In this document: one piece after another, positions 51,573 to 60,836 of the stretch
How positions within the stretch are numbered: position 1 is the first letter of the stretch
How the letters are laid out: each line of letters starts with the position of its first letter
DNA from: Collinsella sp. AF23-2
GTDB lineage: Bacteria; Actinomycetota; Coriobacteriia; Coriobacteriales; Coriobacteriaceae
Assembly (NCBI RefSeq): GCF_003459245.1
Contig: NZ_QRVG01000007.1
Location: 1-64,000, forward strand
DNA: 64,000 nt
Direction of reading: 5' to 3'
Translations under genes and position numbers: made by a program
The notes under the pieces: generated by a model
Seen by the model: only the letters and a program-made list of their open reading frames with translations
What the model was told of the DNA's origin: nothing
Databases searched by the model: none

Positions 51573-52484
51573 CTACGAACGCGCCGCGACCAGCAGCTCT
51601 GCCGTCGCCGCCCAACCGTCGACAATTTTGCCGCGCGTAACGAAAGCGTTCTCGCAAGCAGCCAGGAACTCGGGCGCACCGGCGCTCGTCAGGCCATTCT
51701 CGACCAGGCAGAACGTGCCCACGTGATCGGCCATGTAGAAGTCGGACTCGGAATCGCCGAGCGCGAGCGTCTCCTCGCGCTCGATCCCCAGGTGCTCGCA
51801 GAAGCGCGCGATGGCAACGCCCTTGTTGAGGCCGGCGGGATTGATGTTAAACGCGCGACCGTCCTCGACGCGATCGAGCTCGAGCGTCGTCGGCTTGGAC
51901 AGATGCGTCAGGTGACCGTTACAGGCCCACACCAGGCCGCAGCCGGCCTCGTCCAGGATGGCCTGGACCTCATTGTCGGGCACATCGCCGCGCATGCCGA
52001 CGGTGACCTCGCGGTACTTGTAGCCGGTCGACATGTCGTTGTGATACTCGATCTTGTGCGGCCAGCGGGCAAGAATCTTCTCGCACACGCCGGTCTGCTC
52101 GATCACCTGGTGCGGAGTAAGGCCGCAGGCGGGGTCGTAAGGCATGTCGCCAGTCAGATACTCCCAATCGTTGGCTTTGAGGTCGTACATGACCAGGCCG
52201 CCCATCTCACCAATGTAGGAGTTGAGGCCGAGCACGCGCGCGTCCTCGTGGATCATGGTACGGTTGCGGCCCGAGGTGGGAACCACCTGAATGCCAGCGC
52301 GAGCGAGCGCCACGACGGCCTCGACGAGTTTGGTCGAGGGGTTGTCGTCGTTGTCGCGCAGCACGCACGAGCCGGGCGCGAGCATCGTGGCATCCAGGTC
52401 GGTAAAGACGTACTTGACCTTGGCCAAGCGCTCGCGCATCTCGCCCGAAAGCTCGGCAACGGTCGGCAAGGTGTTGTGGGACAT
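51573..52484 (-). CDS. HAD-superfamily phosphatase (Cof/sucrose-phosphatase type)
   Basis: 303 residues, class IIB HAD: motif I VFTDLDATML (~27-36, reads DLDAT where DxDGT is usual), motif II PTSGRNRTM (~69), motif III/Lys in NPAGLNKGVAI and motif IV LALGDSESDFYM (~255). Substrate unknown; sugar phosphates are typical for this class. The ATG of MSHNTLP follows CGGAG. It lies between murE and murI, suggesting a link to cell-wall precursors or a simple operon neighbour. Confidence 0.85.
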   Translation of the reverse strand: MSHNTLPTVAELSGEMRERLAKVKYVFTDLDATMLAPGSCVLRDNDDNPSTKLVEAVVALARAGIQVVPTSGRNRTMIHEDARVLGLNSYIGEMGGLVMYDLKANDWEYLTGDMPYDPACGLTPHQVIEQTGVCEKILARWPHKIEYHNDMSTGYKYREVTVGMRGDVPDNEVQAILDEAGCGLVWACNGHLTHLSKPTTLELDRVEDGRAFNINPAGLNKGVAIARFCEHLGIEREETLALGDSESDFYMADHVGTFCLVENGLTSAGAPEFLAACENAFVTRGKIVDGWAATAELLVAARS

Positions 52485-52591
52485 GGTTACTCCGTTTACG
52501 TAGAAGGGTTTGGACTTGGACGGCATGTTTTGATTGAGGGAACACGCTTATGGCGACAGCGCACTCAGGGCGCCGCCGCCATCATGGTTCA

Positions 52592-54154
52592 TTAGTCAAA
52601 CTGGGTAACATCGATCAGGCGATTGGCCAGCGAAAGGTCGCTCTCGATGGGCACGAACTCGTCGCCCACGTGCATGAGCTCCTCGTCACCCTTTGCCAGC
52701 AGCAAGACAATGGTGGGAGCATCGGGGTTGACGTACTCCTCGCGCGCCGCCTTGAACGCCGCATGCACAGCGGCTTCGCGGTCGAGGATGATCTTGTTCG
52801 GCGTATCGTCGGGAACATGCTCGGCAAGCTCGCGACAGACCTTCATCGGGTCCTCGTGAGCTGGATCCTCGTTCGTAAAGATCATCAGGTCGGAATACGG
52901 TGCGGCCTCGCGTGGCAATTGCTCGCGGCGCTCCTGCGCCTTGCCGCCGGCGGCGCCAAACAGCGCAATGACGGGGCTAGCGGGAAACGCGCGCTTGACC
53001 GACGAGAAAAGCGAACGGAACGAAAGCTGGTTGTGCGCATAGTCAACGACGCAGATCACGCGGCCGTCCTTCGACTCCACGACCTCCATGCGGCCCGGCA
53101 CACGCAGTTTGGAGAGGCCCTTCTTGATAGCCTCGATACCGATGCCGATCTCGCGCGCAGCGGCGATAGCGACCAGCGCGTTTTCCACGTTAAAGTCGCC
53201 CGCGATACCCAGCAGGACCTTCTCCCCCGCCTCGGGCTCGTCGGCGCTCATGCCGTGCAAGTTGAACTCGATGTTAAAGCCGAGCATGCGGACATCGCTC
53301 GCCCACAGGCTTGCCTCGGGATGCTCGACGCCAACGGTCACCAAGCGCTCGGCCGTCGACGCTGCCTCTAGCACACGGTCAACCTCATCGGTGCCCAGAT
53401 TCACCACGGCGGTCTTTGCCTGGTCAAAGATCCTAAGCTTGCTCTCAAAATAATCCTCAAACGTGGGGTGTTCGATCGGCGAGATGTGGTCGCGGCCGAT
53501 GTTGAGGAAGCACGCCACGTCAAACGGCAGATTCTCGACGCGTTGGTACTTGAGCGCCTGGCTCGAGACCTCCATGACCATGGACTGGCGACCGGACGTG
53601 CGGCAGTTGGCGATATGGCGCCAAACCTCGGGGGCCTCGGGCGTGGTGTTGGTGCTCTCGTAGCACTCGATACCATCGTCGGTACTCACCGAGCCGATCA
53701 TGCCGCAGGACTCGCCCGCCGCCTTGATGATGGACTGGAGCATAAAAGCGGCCGTGGTCTTTCCCTTGGTGCCGGTGATGCCCACGATCTTGACGTCGTG
53801 GTCGGGACGGTCGTAGACCTCCGGCGGCAACAGGGCCATGGCCGTGCGAACACTATCAACAACCAGCATCGCAGCACCGCTCTCCTGCGCCAGCGGCTCC
53901 AGAGACTCGACCAGCGACTCCTCGCACACAAATGCGACGGCGCCCGCATCGAGCGCCATGCTCAAAAACGCGGGCTTAAAGGCAGCACCTTTGCAAAAGA
54001 ATACGTCACCTGCCGAGACCGCGCGCGAATCAAACGAGCAGCCGGTCACGGCGCGCTCGTCAACCTGCTCTGATGCGCGCAGCTCGCCGCACACATCGAG
54101 AAGCTTGGCAAGCGTATCGACCGTGGTCACGGTCGCGGAATCCGAATGGTGCAT
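52592..54154 (-). CDS. murE: UDP-N-acetylmuramoyl-tripeptide synthetase (MurE)
   Basis: 520 residues. Mur ligase: an N domain with FDSRAV, the P-loop VGITGTKGKTT (~124-134), the substrate region STNTTPEAPEV, the carbamylated-Lys area and a C domain with YAHN. The position that selects the third amino acid reads FTNEDPAHEDP, not DNPR, so it should not add meso-DAP. It resembles the Lys type (DNPAxxDP), so Lys or Orn is likelier. That fits non-DAP Coriobacteriia walls (inference). Confidence 0.92.
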   Translation of the reverse strand: MHHSDSATVTTVDTLAKLLDVCGELRASEQVDERAVTGCSFDSRAVSAGDVFFCKGAAFKPAFLSMALDAGAVAFVCEESLVESLEPLAQESGAAMLVVDSVRTAMALLPPEVYDRPDHDVKIVGITGTKGKTTAAFMLQSIIKAAGESCGMIGSVSTDDGIECYESTNTTPEAPEVWRHIANCRTSGRQSMVMEVSSQALKYQRVENLPFDVACFLNIGRDHISPIEHPTFEDYFESKLRIFDQAKTAVVNLGTDEVDRVLEAASTAERLVTVGVEHPEASLWASDVRMLGFNIEFNLHGMSADEPEAGEKVLLGIAGDFNVENALVAIAAAREIGIGIEAIKKGLSKLRVPGRMEVVESKDGRVICVVDYAHNQLSFRSLFSSVKRAFPASPVIALFGAAGGKAQERREQLPREAAPYSDLMIFTNEDPAHEDPMKVCRELAEHVPDDTPNKIILDREAAVHAAFKAAREEYVNPDAPTIVLLLAKGDEELMHVGDEFVPIESDLSLANRLIDVTQFD

Positions 54155-54214
54155 CTTTCACCTTTCTCAGCCATTTGGCAGGGACGGTTTTATAGTAACT
54201 GAAACGCACCCACG

Positions 54215-54241
54215 CAAAAACGGCTCCCGGAGGAGCCGTTA
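54215..54241 (-). terminator. Terminator of asnB
   Basis: Stem AACGGCTCC / GGAGCCGTT followed by TTTTTGCG on the minus strand. Confidence 0.88.
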
Positions 54242-54265
54242 CGCGCAGGCGTTCGTAAGCCGAGG

Positions 54266-56146
54266 CTAGGCAGCCTGAACAGCGGGCTGGTCCTCGTCGA
54301 TAAAGAAGCGCTTGTACCACACTAGGAACACGAGCGGCGTATAGATCTTGCGCTGGAAATCGCCCTTGCCCGCAAAGTGCAGATCGAGCAGGTGCATGAG
54401 CTCGTCGGTATTGAAGAACTCGCTTGCCCACGGCGCGGTGAAGTACTCCTTGACATAGTCGTACCACTTTTGCTCGCGCAGCCAGTAGACAATCGGCACC
54501 GGGAAGCCCACCTTGGGACGGGTGGCCCACTCATCGGGCAGCGACTTGTTGGCAGCGTGGCGGAGTACCTGCTTGTTGCCGTTCTCGTTGATGCGGTAGC
54601 GATCGGGAATGTGCTCGGCGAACTCCATGACTTTGCGGTCCAGGAAGGGCACGCGCAGCTCCAGCGAGTGCGCCATGCACATCTTGTCGGCCTTGAGCAG
54701 AATGTCGCCCGGGAGCCACATGTTCATGTCCAGGTACTGCTTCTTGACCAGTTCGGGCTGACCCTTCACGCGTGCGTAGATGGGTGCAGCGAGCTCAAAG
54801 GCGCCATCGCCGGTGTTGTACTCGGGCTTGAGCACGCCGTCGACCTCGCGCTCCGGCCATACCAGAGCCTGTCCCAGGAACGACTTCTCGGGGATCTCGG
54901 CACCCTTGACCAGGAAGTTATGTCCCTTGAAGTACGGCATATGCAGCGCCAGGTTACCGAGCGCGCGACGGATGGGCAGCGGCACCATCTTTTTGTACTT
55001 GCGCACCGGGACCGTGTCCTCGTAGTAGGCGTAGCCGCCAAAGAGCTCGTCGGCGCCTTCGCCCGAAAGCACGACGGTAACGTCCTTGCGGGCCATCTCG
55101 GCCAAGAACCACAGCGGCACGGAAGACAGGTTGGACTGCGGCTCGTCCATGTGATACTGGATGTCCTCGAGCGCACCGAAGAACTCGTCGGCGGTAATCA
55201 TCTTGCGAACGTTCTCGACGCCGAGCTTATCGGAAAGTTCCTTGGCGTAGTTGGTCTCGTTGAAGTTCTTGTAGTCAAAGCCCACCGAGAAGGTCTTGTC
55301 GGGCATGAGGCAAGCGGCGATGTAGCTGGAGTCGACGCCACCGGAGAGGAACGACGCGACCTTGACGTCGGCGATGCGATGGGCCTCGACACTCTCGTGC
55401 ACGACCTCGTCCAGCTCATCGACATACTCTTCGAACGGCTTCTCGACGGCAGAGTAATCGCAATCCCAGTAGCGCTCGATGTTCATCTTGCCGGTCGGGA
55501 TATCGACGGTAAAGTAGTGCGCCGGCGGCAGCTTGTAGACACCCTCGAAGAAGGTCTCCTCAGTCGCCGAATACTGCAGCGTCATGTACGGACGCAGAGC
55601 CTTTTTGTTGACCGCCTTGTGGAAGTGCGGGTAGTCCAGGAAGCTCTTGATCTCGGAACCAAAGAGCACGCCCGGAGCGCCGTCGCCCGCATCGGCCATG
55701 GGATAGTAGTAGAGCGGCTTGATGCCAAAGATGTCGCGGGCGCCAAAAAGCTTGTTCTTCTTTTTGTCCCAGATGACGAAGGCGTACATACCGCGCAGAC
55801 GATCGAGTACGGCCTCGCCCCACTCCTCGTAGCCGTGCAGGAGGCTCTCGGTGTCGGCGCCGCAGTGGAACTTGTAGCCCTTGGCCTCGAGCTCGGAACG
55901 GAGTTCTTGGAAGTTGTAGATCTCGCCGTTGAAGACAATGACGACGCTGCCGTCCTCATTGGCCATGGGCTGAGCGCCGGCCTCGGTCAGGTCGAGGATC
56001 GACAGGCGGCGGAAGCCCAGGGCAACGCGGCCGTCGATAAACTGACCGCCCATGTCGGGACCGCGATGGACGATGCGGTCCATCATCTTGGTGAGCACCT
56101 CGGATTGGTTATCCGTCCCACCGACAAAACCGACAAAACCGCACAT
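54266..56146 (-). CDS. asnB: Asparagine synthase (glutamine-hydrolysing)
   Basis: 626 residues. N-terminal class II glutaminase with Cys2 (MCGFVGFVGG), RGPD and NGEIYN; C-terminal synthetase domain with the ATP motif FLSGGVDSSY (~265) and a later GEGADELFGGYAYY (~350). It makes Asn from Asp using Gln nitrogen. The start is MCGF, after AGGGGA. It appears to be monocistronic. asnS is also present in this window. Confidence 0.96.
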   Translation of the reverse strand: MCGFVGFVGGTDNQSEVLTKMMDRIVHRGPDMGGQFIDGRVALGFRRLSILDLTEAGAQPMANEDGSVVIVFNGEIYNFQELRSELEAKGYKFHCGADTESLLHGYEEWGEAVLDRLRGMYAFVIWDKKKNKLFGARDIFGIKPLYYYPMADAGDGAPGVLFGSEIKSFLDYPHFHKAVNKKALRPYMTLQYSATEETFFEGVYKLPPAHYFTVDIPTGKMNIERYWDCDYSAVEKPFEEYVDELDEVVHESVEAHRIADVKVASFLSGGVDSSYIAACLMPDKTFSVGFDYKNFNETNYAKELSDKLGVENVRKMITADEFFGALEDIQYHMDEPQSNLSSVPLWFLAEMARKDVTVVLSGEGADELFGGYAYYEDTVPVRKYKKMVPLPIRRALGNLALHMPYFKGHNFLVKGAEIPEKSFLGQALVWPEREVDGVLKPEYNTGDGAFELAAPIYARVKGQPELVKKQYLDMNMWLPGDILLKADKMCMAHSLELRVPFLDRKVMEFAEHIPDRYRINENGNKQVLRHAANKSLPDEWATRPKVGFPVPIVYWLREQKWYDYVKEYFTAPWASEFFNTDELMHLLDLHFAGKGDFQRKIYTPLVFLVWYKRFFIDEDQPAVQAA

Positions 56147-56333
56147 ATACTATCCCCTCTGCTGTTGCTGGGCATCAAATCGAATCAGTAGCTTTTGAGT
56201 ATACCCGAGGGCGTAAAGAGGGGCGGAATGTTCAGGCAATCTCAACTGAATCAGCTCCGCTGTGACACGCGCCGGTTACCTTTAATGGATATGAGGTGAA
56301 TGGGGCGATTGTTTTGCTATACTCTCTCCGCAC

Positions 56334-56409
56334 GGGCGATTGGCGCAACGGTTAGCGCAGGTGCTTTACACGCACAAGGCTGGGGGTTCGAATCCCTCAT
56401 CGCCCACCA
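56334..56409 (+). tRNA. tRNA-Val (TAC)
   Basis: 76 nt with encoded CCA; anticodon loop TTTACAC, acceptor GGGCGAT / ATCGCCC. TATACT (56318) is a -10 candidate just upstream. Confidence 0.95.
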
Positions 56410-56661
56410 TTGAATTGGAAACGGTCCTCGCAAGGGGACCGTTTTTGTTTGGGCCCAGCGCATGGGATTCGAACCCGAAAGGGTGCGGAGCTGAGGAAAC
56501 GCGAAGCGTTTTCCAGCGCAGCACGCGAGGGCCGTAGGCCCGAAGCGAAAGCGGGCGGCGTCAGCCGCACGCGACATCCCTCATCGCCCACCACTGATTT
56601 GATAGGCTCCCAGCAATGGGAGCCTTTCTTTTTTGGGCCCAGCGCATGGGATTCGAACCCG
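56410..56661 (+). repeat. Terminators and palindrome-rich insert with duplicated tRNA-Val 3' end
   Basis: After the tRNA comes a terminator (AAACGGTCC / GGACCGTTT, ~56422-56444), then an inverted T-arm (GGGATTCGAACCC, 56464-56476) preceded by GGGCCCAGCGCAT. A ~99-bp palindrome-rich part follows (ACGCGAAGCGT, GGGCCGTAGGCCC, GCGGCGTCAGCCGC). Then comes a copy of the last 18 nt of the tRNA (56576-56593). A second, different terminator (AGGCTCCCA / TGGGAGCCT, 56604-56625, T-run) and a second GGGCCCAGCGCATGGGATTC block (to 56661) end the unit. Confidence 0.8.
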
Positions 56662-57018
56662 CCAGCACATCTGTCACAAAGGCCGTGGCCAAATAATGGC
56701 AAAAATGAGTACTGCTACTTTGCTTGCAACATATAAACAGATAGTGTTTGCTTAGGTTACGCAACATATGTCCATTATAAGGACTAACAGTCAGATCAAA
56801 ATCGTGTATTCATCGCCATTTCGACTTGCCATCTGGCCTTATTAGTCCAAAATTGCTGCTACCAAATCGGTAACAGTACTCATATTTGATGTTTTTTGAC
56901 CAGCAGGTCTCCCTGCCTTAGCAAATCTAAGGCAAAACGGGCTCCAGACCGCTGAATCATGCCGCATAGGGCACGTCCGCAGTCCGGAACTCGGTCCAAA
57001 TTGAGTTATTGCGCCGCG
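56662..57018. other. AT-rich gene-free stretch
   Basis: About 357 bp, AT-richer than the surroundings. No gene or RNA recognised. Minor stems such as GCCTTAG-CAAAT-CTAAGGC (~56916-56934) could act as the argD terminator. Confidence 0.5.
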
Positions 57019-58302
57019 TTAGCCCAAAACACCCGACAGGATCTCGATCAGACTGTCCACGTCGGCTTCCTCGCAGACGAGTGGCGGCAGGAAACGCAGC
57101 GTATGCGCACCCGTAGCGTTGATCACGGCACCGGCGGCCAGCGCGCGGGCAACAACACCATGCGCGTCGCCCGCGGCATCATCCAAATCACAGCCGAGCA
57201 TCAAGCCGCGACCACGTACCTCGGTCACGTGCGGCAGCTTGGCGAGCTTTGCCTCCATATAGGCACCCACCTTGGCAGCATGCTCGGCATAATCGCCACG
57301 CACAAGCGCGGAGAGCGTCGCGGCACACGCCGCGATGGCCAAGCAGCTACCACCAAAGGTCGAGCCGTGGTCGCCCGGCTTAAACACGTCGGCAATCTCC
57401 TTCTTCGCCACGACGGCACCCATGGGCACGCCATCAGCAATGCCCTTGGCAAGGCTCATGATGTCGGGCTCCACGCCATAGGTCTGGAACGCAAACGGCT
57501 TGCCGGAGCGGAAGATGCCGCACTGGACCTCGTCGGCGATAAGCACGGCGCCCACTTCGTGTGCCAGGTCGCGCGCCGTAGCCATAAACTCCTCGGTCAT
57601 GGGATGCACACCGCTCTCACCCTGGATCGGCTCGAGCATCACGGCACAAATTTCGCTCCCCAGCTGCTTAAAGATCGCACGCAGCTCATCCACATCGTTG
57701 GGCGTGCAGGCCACAAAGCCACCCGGCAGCGGGCGGAAGCTGTCCTGCAGCCAATCCTGCATGGTGGCGGCAATGGTCTCGAGCGTACGGCCGTGGAAGC
57801 CGCCGCGCATGCACACGATGGTGTTGCCGCCATTACCGGCACGCTTGGCGTACAGGCGCGCGAGCTTCATCGAGCCCTCGTTGGCCTCGGCGCCAGAGTT
57901 GGCAAAGAAGGTCTCCCAAACCTGCTCATCCGCAGCCGGGGCACCAAGAGCAGCTGCCGTGGTCTCATCGCCGGCGGCAATGGCATCGGCAAGCACGCGC
58001 GCACCATCTACGTCGTCGTTAGCAAGCTTGGACAGCAGCGCCGCGACCTGTCCGCGCTGCTCAATGTAGAAGTAATTGGAGACATGCATGAGCTTTTTGG
58101 TCTGTGCCTCGAGCGCCGAGAGCACAGCCGGGTCGCCATGACCTAGGCTGCACACGCCGATGCCGGCAAGAAAGTCGAGGTACTCACGGCCATCGTCGCC
58201 GGTGAGCTTCATGCCGTGACCCTCGACAAACTCGACCGGAGAGCGGCCAAAGGTATGCATAACGTAATGGGATTCAAGCGATTGCTGAGCTGCAAGTGAC
58301 AT
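57019..58302 (-). CDS. argD: Acetylornithine aminotransferase
   Basis: 427 residues, class III PLP aminotransferase. FFANSGAEANEGSMKLAR (~133-150), MRGGFHGRT, the PLP-Asp region LIADEVQCGIFRSG and the Schiff-base Lys in MSLAKGIADGVPMG (~279) are all present. It converts N-acetylglutamate semialdehyde to N-acetylornithine. A ~25-residue insertion (LADAIAAGDETTAAALGA) near residue 110 is longer than in typical ArgD. Last gene of the argCJBD run. Confidence 0.92.
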   Translation of the reverse strand: MSLAAQQSLESHYVMHTFGRSPVEFVEGHGMKLTGDDGREYLDFLAGIGVCSLGHGDPAVLSALEAQTKKLMHVSNYFYIEQRGQVAALLSKLANDDVDGARVLADAIAAGDETTAAALGAPAADEQVWETFFANSGAEANEGSMKLARLYAKRAGNGGNTIVCMRGGFHGRTLETIAATMQDWLQDSFRPLPGGFVACTPNDVDELRAIFKQLGSEICAVMLEPIQGESGVHPMTEEFMATARDLAHEVGAVLIADEVQCGIFRSGKPFAFQTYGVEPDIMSLAKGIADGVPMGAVVAKKEIADVFKPGDHGSTFGGSCLAIAACAATLSALVRGDYAEHAAKVGAYMEAKLAKLPHVTEVRGRGLMLGCDLDDAAGDAHGVVARALAAGAVINATGAHTLRFLPPLVCEEADVDSLIEILSGVLG

Positions 58303-58371
58303 GGGATGCCTTTCGTTGAGCGCCGGACGGCGCAGGCCTATGGGTGTAGGAATGGGGCGGCTGAGGGTCAG

Positions 58372-59352
58372 CTAGACCGTCTGAAGCTTCTCGACCTCGT
58401 CAAGATTCTCGGTCAGACGCGCAGCAAACGTCGAAAGCGGATGCGGATGCGTATCGAACTCGTAAGCCGTCTCGGTGGAATGGATCACGGTACCGACGCC
58501 GGCATCGGTCAGCAGCTCCAGCAGCAGCGAATGCGGCGTGGTGCCGTTGATGATGTGAGCGCGAAATACGCCGCCGGCAAGCGCATCGACGGCCGCGCGC
58601 AGCTTGGGAATCATGCCCTTATCGACCTCGCCGCCGTAGAGCATTTCGTTAACCTCGTCGAGTGTTAGGTTGGAGATGAGTGAGTCTTTATCGCTAAAGT
58701 CCTTGTACAGGCCGTCGACGTCGGTCAAAAAGATCGCCTTGTGCGCGTGGAGCGCTGCCGCAACGGCACCGGCGGCGGTATCGGCGTTGATGTTGAAGAA
58801 ACCGCCGTCCTCCCCCGCCGCGACGGTAGCGATAACGGGGATGTACTCGCTATCGAGTAAGCGCTCGATATAGTCGGTGTTAACGTGCGTCACTTTGCCC
58901 ACGCGACCGAGCTCGGGGTCGAGCGGCTCGGCGATGAGCGTGCCAGCATCGCTGCCCGACACGCCCACGGCCAGGTTGCCGTGGTGGTTGATGGCGGCAA
59001 CCAGCTCCTGGTTAACCTTGCCGCCCAGCACCTCGCGCACGATATCCATAGTCGCCGGCGTGGTCACGCGCTGGCCGTTCTTAAACTCGACGGGGATGTC
59101 GTAGTGGCTCAGCGCCTCGTTGATGGCCTTGCCGCCACCGTGCACGATAACAGGGCGCATGCCGATGATCTTGAGCAGCACGATGTCGCTCATCACGTCG
59201 CGGCGCAGCTGCTCATCAACCATGGCGGCTCCGCCATATTTGATAACAACCGTCTTACCGGTCAGGTTCTTAATCCACGGCAGCGCTTCGAACAGCAGCT
59301 GCGCGGTTGCTTCGTTGGATTCGTTCGAACGACAATCGCGTGCGAATTTCAT
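58372..59352 (-). CDS. argB: Acetylglutamate kinase
   Basis: 326 residues. Amino-acid kinase fold: VVIKYGGAAM (~30), IVHGGGKAINEAL (~67), a nucleotide-binding IFLTDVDGLYKDF, and DKGMIPKLRAAVDAL with the catalytic Lys near the end. The C-terminus (TPHSLLLELLTDAGVGTVIH) is standard. It performs the second arginine step. The ATG of MKFARDCR is 7 nt after GAGG; 20 upstream codons are not supported. Confidence 0.95.
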   Translation of the reverse strand: MKFARDCRSNESNEATAQLLFEALPWIKNLTGKTVVIKYGGAAMVDEQLRRDVMSDIVLLKIIGMRPVIVHGGGKAINEALSHYDIPVEFKNGQRVTTPATMDIVREVLGGKVNQELVAAINHHGNLAVGVSGSDAGTLIAEPLDPELGRVGKVTHVNTDYIERLLDSEYIPVIATVAAGEDGGFFNINADTAAGAVAAALHAHKAIFLTDVDGLYKDFSDKDSLISNLTLDEVNEMLYGGEVDKGMIPKLRAAVDALAGGVFRAHIINGTTPHSLLLELLTDAGVGTVIHSTETAYEFDTHPHPLSTFAARLTENLDEVEKLQTV

Positions 59353-59433
59353 AATCTGCCTCGTCTTTCGTATCGTTATCGCGCCGTGCTCCGCTGTCCG
59401 CAATCGCGGCAAGATGCGCAGCGTGCCTGGAAT

Positions 59434-60702
59434 CTAGGAACGGTAGTCGCCGTTAATGGAGATGTACTCATGCGTGAGGTCGCAGGTCCACACGGTCGTT
59501 GCCGCGTCGCCTGCGCCCAGGTCGGCCGAGATCACGATCTCGGGCGCCTCGAAACGTCGTAGAGCCTCGTCCTCGTCAAAGGGAACAGTCAGACCATCGC
59601 GACAGACAGGCATGCCCATCATGTCGATGGAAACGTCTTCCTGATTAAACTTCACGCCGCACTTGCCAAGCGCCATAGCAACGCGGCCCCAGTTGCAGTC
59701 GTGGCCGGCGATGCAGGTCTTAACGAGCGGCGAGTTGGCAACGGCACGGGCGGCGATATCGGCCTCCTCGTCGTTCACGGCGCCGGTAACGTTGACCGTA
59801 ACAAGCTTAGATGCGCCCTCACCATCGGCGGCGATATTGCGCGCCAGGCTCTCGCACACCTCGTGCACGGCAAATGCCAACTCGTCAAAGGCATCGGAGC
59901 CCTCGACGATAGGCTCGGCATCTGCGGCAGCGGCGCCGGAGGCAAGCATGATGCAGGTGTCGTTGGTCGAGGTGTCGGAATCGACCGTTACCTTGTTAAA
60001 GGTCTGCTTGACGGTCGAGAGCAGCAGGGCATGAAGTGCCGCAGGCTCGACGGGGGCATCGGTGGTGATAACTGCGATCATGGTGGCCATGTTGGGCATG
60101 ATCATACCCGAGCCCTTGCACATTCCGCCTACCGTATAGACATTGCCCGCATGACCCGCAGCCTCACTGACGTAGGATACGGCGTACTCCTTGGAGTGCG
60201 TGTCGGTCGTCATGATGGCGCGAGCGGCATCGGCGCCACCGTGGGCGGAGAGCGCCTCGTAGGCAGCAGGAATGGCGGTCTCAAACGTGTCGATCGACAG
60301 AATCTGGCCAATCACACCCGTGGAGGCAACCAGAATCTGCTGGGGCTCGCAGCCGATGACCTGCGAGGCGATGTTGCACGTCTCGCGCGCGCAGGCAAGG
60401 CCCGTCTCGCCCGTGGCGGCATTCGCGTTGCCGGAGTTGATTGAAACGCCGGCGATGATGCCATAGCCCTTGCCCACACCGCCCAGGTTGGCGCGGCTCA
60501 CCTGCACAGGCGCTGCGCAAAAGCGATTGGTCGTAAACACGCCGGCACCGGGACAGGGTTTATCGGGCACGACGAGCGCGTAATCCAAGCGCTCGGGATT
60601 CTTGCGAAAACCCGCATGAATACCCGCGGCCTTAAAGCCGGCCGCTACCGTAATGCCACCCTCGACGGCACGAATCTTGATATCGAACTGCTCTGTATTC
60701 AT
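59434..60702 (-). CDS. argJ: Bifunctional ornithine acetyltransferase / N-acetylglutamate synthase
   Basis: 422 residues, Ntn-type proenzyme. The self-cleavage region is GMCKGSGMIMPNMATMIAVI (~173-192), followed by the new N-terminal Thr-like ITTDAPV. The substrate segment VDSDTSTNDTCIMLASG and the C-terminal HDCNWGRVAMALG are present. It recycles the acetyl group from acetylornithine to glutamate; argA is therefore not needed. The ATG follows AAGGAGTCGTAAGGACG. Confidence 0.94.
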   Translation of the reverse strand: MNTEQFDIKIRAVEGGITVAAGFKAAGIHAGFRKNPERLDYALVVPDKPCPGAGVFTTNRFCAAPVQVSRANLGGVGKGYGIIAGVSINSGNANAATGETGLACARETCNIASQVIGCEPQQILVASTGVIGQILSIDTFETAIPAAYEALSAHGGADAARAIMTTDTHSKEYAVSYVSEAAGHAGNVYTVGGMCKGSGMIMPNMATMIAVITTDAPVEPAALHALLLSTVKQTFNKVTVDSDTSTNDTCIMLASGAAAADAEPIVEGSDAFDELAFAVHEVCESLARNIAADGEGASKLVTVNVTGAVNDEEADIAARAVANSPLVKTCIAGHDCNWGRVAMALGKCGVKFNQEDVSIDMMGMPVCRDGLTVPFDEDEALRRFEAPEIVISADLGAGDAATTVWTCDLTHEYISINGDYRS

Positions 60703-60836
60703 CGTCCTTACGACTCCTTATATCAAACAAAAAACGGACATCGGTTGGTGCGCCATGCCAGTCGTGATCATGAGACCAGCTTAAGAGTGGCGCCCCACTC
60801 GATGCCCGACTACCAAATCGTTAACAATCGAATGTG

